A stretch of DNA of 64,000 nucleotides from Halichondria panicea (lineage: Eukaryota > Porifera > Demospongiae > Suberitida > Halichondriidae), in NCBI RefSeq assembly GCF_963675165.1, contig NC_087377.1, positions 8,759,122-8,823,121 on the forward strand, read 5' to 3'. The notes under the pieces were generated by a model that saw only the letters and a list, made by a program, of their open reading frames with translations, was not told the origin of the DNA and searched no databases. Numbering within the stretch: the first letter of the stretch is position 1; every line of letters begins with the position of its first letter. Below, piece by piece: positions 57,154 to 64,000 of the stretch. A program made the position numbers and the translations under genes.

Positions 57154-60100
57154 GGTGTATGGCGCGCTGACTTGCCACATACCGGAGACCTGCATGGTAA
57201 ATCTAAGAGAGAAGTCTATCATGTCTTTGCTGTCAATAGTAGCTGCTATCTAGCGTCAGTGTGCCTCAGACAAGCAAGAAACAAGTGCAAGTTGACCTCT
57301 GGCAAGCATGGAGCACTCATCACCAGGTTAGTCAACTGCATGAATGTACAGCCATTTGGAATGACTTTTAGATTGTATACTGGCATCATTATCCCTTGCA
57401 TGCATGCCTGTCTCTGAACAGACAGCCTTTTGCCGAGATATTAGATCTATTTTGTGAAAATATTTTTCCAAAACATGTAGCTATATTAGCAGGAATTGCA
57501 TGTGACAATTACATGTAATTTCCTTGGTAAAACCATATAATTATGTATACAATTATAGACTGTTTTTGTGCAGAATTCACAGAGCAAAACAATGCCATTG
57601 GCTACCTGAAAGCAGGCGACATATTTACTCCCCTGACAAACTTCACTTTCAAGTTCGTTTGCAGAGTTTCGTCACCTTTTGAAAGTGATGACAACACAGA
57701 TTACAGTGGCTTCATTGTGGAGGTGAAGGCCTCTGGAACAGACGACAAGGGGTTAGTGATTGCATGCATGGTGACTATTAAATTACTATGAATTGTGTTT
57801 TACTGTTTTATAGGGTTTGTTTTCTTCCCTGGCATAAAACCCACCAAAAAGGCTTTAACATTGCTAAAGAGTTGGGCAGTGCTGTTCCCGAGAAATTGTT
57901 AATGTCTAAGCTTAAAAGCAGTCAGCTCACTGACATCTTCTGGAACAAGCTTGTGGACTTCGAAAAGTGAGATTTATCCATGTACATTATATCTAATGAA
58001 ATATAATTTTAGTGACCCTGACTATTCTCGAAGAATCAGAAAAGCAATTGTTGCACTAGGAAGGCAGCCTGATAGTGAGATTATTGTTCTCAGTCCTTAT
58101 GTCCATGTGAAAGAGGACGGTGAGATCATACCACTTCGAGAATGCACTTACGTATGGGTCGAGAGTGTAATCAAGAAAGAAGGAGTAGTTCCAAGCGGGG
58201 TATAGTTTTACAAGACACTCCCTACCATCCCTACTCCTGATAGGCCATTGGATGTACTGTTAGGTGGCCTGCGTGAGCTGACTCAGAGCAATTTCTACTC
58301 TGCTGTCTTTGTGTTAGGTTAGTTAATATTAATGTCCATCCTATAACTGCACGCATGTGACTGCATGTCATCCATTACCTTTTTTATAGGCTCTGTGGCT
58401 TCCTCGTTGTTTTATGAGAAGCTACAAGCAACTTAAGGGAGTTTTGATGTCACAATGGTTGTGGGAGAAGTAAACCGTGGTAAAACCAAGAGTGTGGAGC
58501 TCTGTCTAGCTGCACTAGGAGTCAGACATGCTCGTTTCTCTTCCATCAGTGATGCTCTCTTACGGAAGTCAGGGGCGTAGGCAGGAATTTGAGGAAGGGG
58601 GGGGGCTGAGCTGTTCGCGCCAGAAACTACTTGGCGCGGAGCGCCGAAAATTCCGGTGACCGGAAGCCACACCCCCTAATTAATGACTCATTGCGCATGT
58701 GCAAGAAATAGCCACACCTTGCTTCAATTAATAATACTGCTAAAGCTAGCTAGCTAGCCATAGCTAGCTAGCTAGCTTAGTTGCGCTAAAGAATCAAAGT
58801 TACTAGTATAGTATAGCTAGCTCTTGGACATGCTGTTTGTCTGCCACTAATCTATACCAGTAATTCCCAGGCTGAAGACTCATCAGAGAAGGTGGGGCTC
58901 TTAGTGTAGTTTTTGCAGAGAAAGGGGGGGCTCCAGCCCCCAAAGCCCTCCCCCTCCCTACGCCCCTGGAAGTTGCTTCATGGTGGTATGCCGTGGTGTT
59001 TTGACGACCCTGACATGGCAGAGCAAGTTATGAAGATCCTGCTGACAGTCTTCAGTGGTAATACAACTGGTAATGCACTGTCAAGTGGCTCTTATCGTGT
59101 GTCTCCTCTAGTAACAGCCAATGTGCACATTTTGGATGCTCTAGCTTCAATGGACAAGAGGTATAATTATAATCTTATAAACCTATAGTATTATACAGTT
59201 TACGTACGTAGTTGCTAATCGGCATTTAATAAAAGCTAACTATTGCATGGTTATAATTATGTAGTCAGCGCGCCTTGCTATGCAGAGCCTTCCTATAATA
59301 ATTATTGCCTTAAGTTGCTACACCCATGCTCCCCCACACTCTATATAGGGTGGTATGCAGAGGAAGAATTGTAATGTTTCCTCATCACCTTGAGTACAAT
59401 CTCCAGTCGACAGAGGCAATAAATGAGATTTTCTCATTGGCACCAGCAGCCGGACCAGCCGTTGTGAGGATTGGGTACAATGTGGCTTGCATGCAGCCCA
59501 CAAAGCTCAAGAATATTCAAGCACACATTAAGGAGATGTTACCCAACCTTGACTCCAGAGCAGTGATTGAATACAGTCTTCTTCTGGCTTCTGCTCTGGA
59601 GGTTTGTTTCATTTTTGGAATCAGCCCATAATCATGATTGCCTGTATATGCATACGCTGCAAAATCATGCACTTCTACACTTTGCTATATAATTATATAC
59701 ATGCATGCAGCATGATATATACACTTTACACATGCATTCATGTATGCGCAGATATCCGGGATGAGTGACATAGTTGATGGAGATAGTCTGATTTCTTGGT
59801 TTGACGATATACTTGTGCCGGGAATAAAGAAATTTCAGAGTTCAGTCACCAGTAACCTTGGAAATTACTTGGTGGCATATGCCAGAGCTTCTTCCATTTC
59901 TGAGGTATTATAATCATGCATGCATGACGTCAATTCATGACCGTGAACTTTTATGCCGCAGTATACGTATAATTATTATTATATTTATCATATTGAAAAA
60001 ACACATTTGATAGATTCTGAGAGTGATCAACCCCAAATGCTCTTATTTTATTGGTGACGAACGAAGAAAGCAAATTGGAGTTGCCGTACTACTCAAGCAA

Positions 60101-60344
60101 TTCTTGAAAGGCTTAGACTTTAAGGAAATACCGCACGAAGAGGAAAGTGGGATTAGGAAAAAGCTTAGGAGACGTGCGAATGTGAAGACAACTGCCACCC
60201 AGTATTTTCTGGCCGAGAAGAATGAAGGAACAAAAATCACACGAGAGAATGGTGTAGGCCATTCCTGCATGATCGCTCCCCATTCAGATGTACCCCAGGA
60301 ATTTTTTGACATTGTGGAGGCCAAAGTAGAAGGTAAATTATAAT
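57154..60344 (+). pseudogene. spliced P-loop NTPase, DUF927-like, decayed
   Basis: Exon-like segments with good borders: about 57154-57325, 57562-57751, 57814-57966, 58012-58316, 58389-58569 continuing at 58974-59159 across a MITE, about 59349-59600, 59752-59904, 60013-60344. The N-terminal part (YLKAGDIFTPLTNFTFKFV, then a short VCFLPWH) and a middle helical part resemble DUF927 proteins. Then ASSLFYEKLQ leads to a Walker A-like GEVNRGKTKS (about 58456-58485) and a Walker B-like MPWCFDDPDM (about 58990). Two in-frame stops, TAG at 58203 and TAA at 58434, interrupt otherwise aligned coding sequence. The start codon is not resolved. Its position back to back with the KDZ transposase inside shared inverted repeats suggests a transposition helper, by inference. 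Confidence 0.65.
58570..58968. mobile_element. MITE inserted in an exon, 5-bp duplication
   Basis: Termini CAGGGGCGTAGG and CCTACGCCCCTG, flanked by GAAGT (58565-58569 and 58969-58973). It has G/C-rich subterminal runs. Excising it with one GAAGT restores the NTPase frame across the site. Confidence 0.88.
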
Positions 60345-61354
60345 ACATGCATGATGCAGATCTATATGCATTAGCATTATTATTACCCTGTGTAATGGCC
60401 TAAATAGATCTCCATAATTATAGTATAGCTGTCTACGTACCGGCTTGCTATTTAGATTTGTATTCACTTCATGCACTTTTTATAATTATAACATGTGGCT
60501 GACACTGTCACCTGACGTGCACGAGATATGTATTGTACAAATATAGATAATAAAATGACAATCAGTGGTGACTTAAGTATAACAATACACACTTTGCATG
60601 TGTGCAGCGTGTGAGCGAGCTATATACACTTTCATGGACTGCTTGAACTGCTAATGAGTTACTACTTAGTTGAAAGTTGTAGAAGGCGACAAAAACATTG
60701 TCGTTGCATATGCTGTATATAGATTCAAGATTATAATTATATGTAATTACGGTAAAAGTTTGTTTTGCCGCTGTGCGATGAAGCTTAACGCAAGGGGTGA
60801 ATGTTTATGCATGCATGTGCGTCTTTTTTAATTTTAAAATGACTCATGTATAAGCATTATATGTAATCAAAAAGGGTACGTACTCAAAAGGAAATGGAAA
60901 TGTTCTTTCAAGCATTGACTAATGAAACTTAATAATTCGAAATACGACTGACTATATATAATTATATATAATCTGTTTTGCGTTTCAGCATGCGCATGTG
61001 CATGCATTATGTTGATTTCAACTCTTTTTTCTGGCAGTAAATCATTTAATCACATCATAATTATATATTCTTTATTCATGCGATTATCGATTGATCGTAA
61101 TGAATATAGCAAAGTCAGTGTATTATTATATACATGTAGTGCTAATAAAATATAATTTTATCGTCGTGTATCAATAAATAACATGTATATAGGGTGAGGG
61201 TTAGGGTTAGTATAATTTATACATGCATGCATATATATACACATGCATGCACATAACGTATAAGTATACCAGTAAAATTCTCTTCTTAGTGCATGCATGT
61301 CAGTCAGTTGAACAGCTGTATAATATCTTCTTTGCGCTCCTGCATCCAATTAAA
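60345..61354. other. non-coding, AT-rich
   Basis: No gene supported. A GGGTTAGGGTTAG stretch at about 61197-61209 is too short to call telomeric. Many ATGCATGC runs. Confidence 0.5.
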
Positions 61355-62560
61355 CCATTGTAAGGAATTTCTCTTTATGTAAGGAACTTTCAGAACATAT
61401 ACACACATGTGATGCATGCACACCCATGCACATGCATGCATGCATGTATAATTATACACAATGCGGACACTAATATTTTATTTGTAAGGAATTTCTCCTT
61501 ATGTAAGGAACTTTCAGGCATACACATGCACATGTGATGCACACCCACATGTGATACACAATAAAATTGGACACCATAATTTATTTGTAAGGAATTTCTC
61601 CTTATGTAAGGAACTTTCAGGCATACACACATGTGATGCACACCCACATGTGATACACAATAAAATTGGACACCATAATTTAATTGTAAGGAATTTCTCC
61701 TTATGTAAGGAACTTTCAGGCATACACACATGTGATGCACACCCACATGTGATACACAATAAAATTGGACACCATAATTTATTTGTAAGGAATTTCTCCT
61801 TATGTAAGGAACTTTCAGGCATATACACATGTGATGCACACCCATGCATACATGCATGCACATGTGATACACAATACTTGTAAGGAATTTCTCCTTATTG
61901 TAAGAAACTTTCAGGACATACACATGCATGCATGCATATGCATGCATACAACGAAATTGCAACTATAATTATATTTGTAAGCAATTTCTCCTTATGTAAG
62001 GAACTGTCAGGGACATTATATATAAATATATACATAATTATGTACACATGCACACCCACATGCATGCATGCATGTATGTGTGATTGGCACACATTGTAAG
62101 GAATTTATATTCATTTAAGGAACTTTTAGGACATGTATATACATGCATGTATACACAACAGACGCTGCATGTGTAAGGAATTTATCTCTACGTAAAGAAT
62201 GCACATATACATGCAACCCATATAACCGCATGCACTCAACTCACAGTCTGCCATTCAGTGGCGTAGCCAGGATTTTGGAAAGGGCAGGGCCAGAGTATAA
62301 TACTAAAAAAAGGTCATCACTTTTCCTCAGCAGTCAGTATGCGCATTAGATGGCCCTGCCCACATTTCCATTCAATGACATCATTCTAGTAACTATGCAT
62401 ACAGTACAGTGCAGAATACATTGACAAATCGCGGTGATTTAAGCTGAGTTGGAGTTGATAAAGCACAAAAGGGGGGGGCTCTAGCCCCTCAGCCCCCCCT
62501 CTGCCTACGCCACTGCCATTTGTAAGGAATTTACCTTGATGTAAGGAACTTTGTGGACAC
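61355..62560. repeat. ~99-bp satellite array, about ten degenerate units
   Basis: Units begin GTAAGGAATTTCTCCTTATG, continue TAAGGAACTTTCAGGCAT, then a CA-rich stretch. Central units (starting near 61588, 61685 and 61784) are almost identical with spacing of 96-99 bp; outer units degrade. A MITE interrupts the right end. Long open frames in it come from a unit length near a multiple of three. Confidence 0.88.
62256..62515. mobile_element. MITE of the same family as 58570, 5-bp duplication
   Basis: Termini CAGTGGCGTAGCC and GCCTACGCCACTG, flanked by CCATT (62251-62255 and 62516-62520). It is inserted in the satellite array. Confidence 0.85.
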
Positions 62561-63056
62561 ACACACACACACACACACACACATGCATATCTACCTATAT
62601 GGTACATGTATATGGCGGGTATAATCTTCGAGTGCTAATAATTATGTTTTGTCAATGTGCATTTCATAAATTGCACCAACCCGCGAAAATATCAACCGCA
62701 AAAAGTGCCTGTTCATTATAGAGTCTACCCTTGAAAAATAATTACCCGCCAAAATTATAACACACTGTACATAGTCTTGCAAGCCAGAGGTTATAATATA
62801 CCAGGGTCTCCAAGGGTCCGCGAGATTACACTGTACACGCGCAATAACTATCACTCCAAAAGCTGAGAGGTATACGTAAAGATCAACAGGCCTGGTCTCG
62901 AGGCAAGGCATGGCTCAGCTCAGGGTATAAGTTATTTTACTTACGTCATCCCTTACCACGGAACACACACAATTCATGTGCTCTCAAATCATGCATTATA
63001 TCATGAAGCTACGCCCCCGCTTCCGGAAGCAATTAAAAGTTGGAGGCTAGTGATCC

Positions 63057-64000
63057 CAGCTAGCTAGCTAGCAAGGAACAGCTTGCAGCAATACTACAGT
63101 GCACTATCGTTCCTAAAAAGACACAGGAGTCTACTGCAATTTGAAACATGGCTGCAGGATAGAAACAGAAGTCAGGAGGACGAAGTTGACAAATGTTACA
63201 AGTTGAAGACGTGCTTTCATGCTTGTGACAATGGACCCAGAACTGTTAAAATCATTGGCTCTTAGTGTTCCTCGACAAGAAAAGATACTGGTGAACCCTA
63301 CCATCAACCCAGCGAACGCTATAGAAACTGGTAGTGAAAAAACTGAACAGCCATAGCTAATTGTCATGCAGCTACAGCTTTTTTATCATTTCTGTACATT
63401 CAAAAATAGTACTTGTACTTTATACCCTCAAGCTTATAATTCCCTGAGAAACTATGAGATTATGGCTCATAATTCCCTGCTAAACACACACAATTGGGAT
63501 CTAATAATAATTATTGGGGGGGCCTAAATTTTTAAGAGGGGGCCTAGAATGTTAAAATTCTAGGCCGGGGGGGGCCAATCTCATGGGGGCCTAAAATTTT
63601 ATGACACCGGTGTCAGAGAATGAATGACTCCCCAGTGGGAGTGACCCCCCCGGTCATTCCTGCCTAAGGTGTGAGGACTCCCCCAGGAGTGAATGACTCC
63701 CTATGCGCATGTTGTGCCACAAATCCGAAAATCCGAAATGCCTGAAAAATAGGAAATGAAGAGCATTATGGGTGTGGCACTGTGCCTGTGGGTGTGTCTG
63801 GAATGCGTGTGTGTGCGTGACACTATTTTTTTTTTTTTTTTCGTGAAAGCTCTTCCATCTCGTACATGTACAAAAGAATAGTAATGAATAATAATAATAA
63901 TAGAATAATAATAATAATAATGAGGAACCATGCAGGCAAATAAGTCATGTGTAGTTAGTTCATGGGTGTGGTGGGACCAGGGACTCGCTTGTCACTAGGT
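63057..64000. other. non-coding flank with MITE and Ginger-like tips
   Basis: The open frame at 63083-63265 has no recognisable family. 63520-63605 carries GGCCTAGAATTTTAA repeats as at 37905-38030. At 63600 TGACA-CCGG-TGTCA juxtaposes two Ginger-like termini. A poly-T tract lies at about 63825-63841 and an (AAT)n run at about 63886-63920. Confidence 0.45.

Larger units (their letters stand above)
51653..63056. mobile_element. candidate 11.4-kb KDZ-superfamily DNA transposon, decayed
   Basis: 51671-51715 and 63003-63047 are identical 45-bp inverted repeats (outer GCCTCCAACTTTTAATTGC). Beyond them GGATCACTA (51653-51661) is matched by TAGTGATCC (63048-63056), with 9 extra bases on the left. 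Inside are a minus-strand KDZ transposase gene and a divergent plus-strand P-loop NTPase gene, both decayed, plus later insertions (Merlin relic, MITEs). No clear target duplication is seen. Treating the interval as one element is inference; the repeats could instead be two unrelated copies of a shorter repeat. Confidence 0.55.

Noticed and set aside
61195-61210. TTAGGG-like motif
   Set aside because: Only two to three units; chance or minor interstitial sequence.
61588-61880. Regularly spaced repeats reminiscent of a CRISPR array
   Set aside because: Spacer parts are themselves repeated, units are ~99 bp, and the context is eukaryotic.
61390-61962. 190-codon open frame on the minus strand
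   Set aside because: It lies wholly in the ~99-bp satellite array; the frame stays open because the unit length is close to a multiple of three.
63083-63367. Overlapping open frames on both strands just outside the right inverted repeat
   Set aside because: No family signal on either strand; the minus frame is hydrophobic in part but not convincing as a gene.

Overview
The window looks like intron-rich animal DNA, most likely from a sponge (demosponge). The evidence is short spliced introns with canonical GT/AG ends, a tandem family of Ig/FN3-type single-pass receptors, and a dense mixture of animal-type DNA transposons and non-LTR retrotransposons. The species assignment is inference. I see no rRNA, tRNA or CRISPR, and nothing prokaryotic in gene organisation.

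Layout. 0-2.3 kb: 3' exons of an unrecognised minus-strand gene, then an 8-bp-period minisatellite. 2.3-6.65 kb: a TIR element with 9-bp target duplications, split by a CR1-like non-LTR retrotransposon (2A-like motif, PHD-like finger, endonuclease, RT) that has its own 80-bp target duplication and one in-frame stop. 6.75-8.98 kb: a Tc1/mariner/IS630-type element with an intact transposase and a convergent accessory gene. 9.26-14.39, 24.31-29.13 and 34.25-37.75 kb: three apparently intact minus-strand paralogues (about 707, 691 and 698 residues) of one receptor family, each with signal peptide, Ig-like/FN3-like ectodomain, one membrane span and a tyrosine-motif tail. A fourth, broken, plus-strand relative is at 29.5-32.06 kb. 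14.7-16.06 and 17.64-22.29 kb: a non-autonomous and an apparently autonomous P-superfamily element. The autonomous one has a six-exon transposase facing a convergent accessory ORF, and a 5'-deleted second copy of the same two-gene element is at 39.1-41.8 kb inside another TIR element.

42.5-45.76 kb: an inverted-repeat element with TA target duplication, one arm of which is split by a 5'-truncated non-LTR retrotransposon. 45.77-51.65 kb: two Ginger-type elements (integrase, Ulp1-like protease, PHD finger), each inserted at a CCGG in what was a perfect 81-bp-arm palindrome. 51.65-63.06 kb: the most interesting block, an 11.4-kb interval bounded by 45-bp identical inverted repeats. It holds a decayed KDZ-superfamily (Kyakuja-Dileera-Zisupton) transposase gene with CxC5/CxC6-like cysteine modules and, divergently transcribed from it, a spliced P-loop NTPase gene resembling the DUF927 type. 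Nested inside are a Merlin transposase relic, a retroelement relic, two small MITEs and a roughly 99-bp satellite array.

Overall the receptors are the only clear host genes. Almost everything else is layered mobile DNA, and many nesting events can be resolved exactly because target duplications are visible. Two unrelated element types (P and IS630-like) independently show the arrangement transposase facing a convergent accessory ORF. All exon coordinates were read by eye from splice signals and reading phase.
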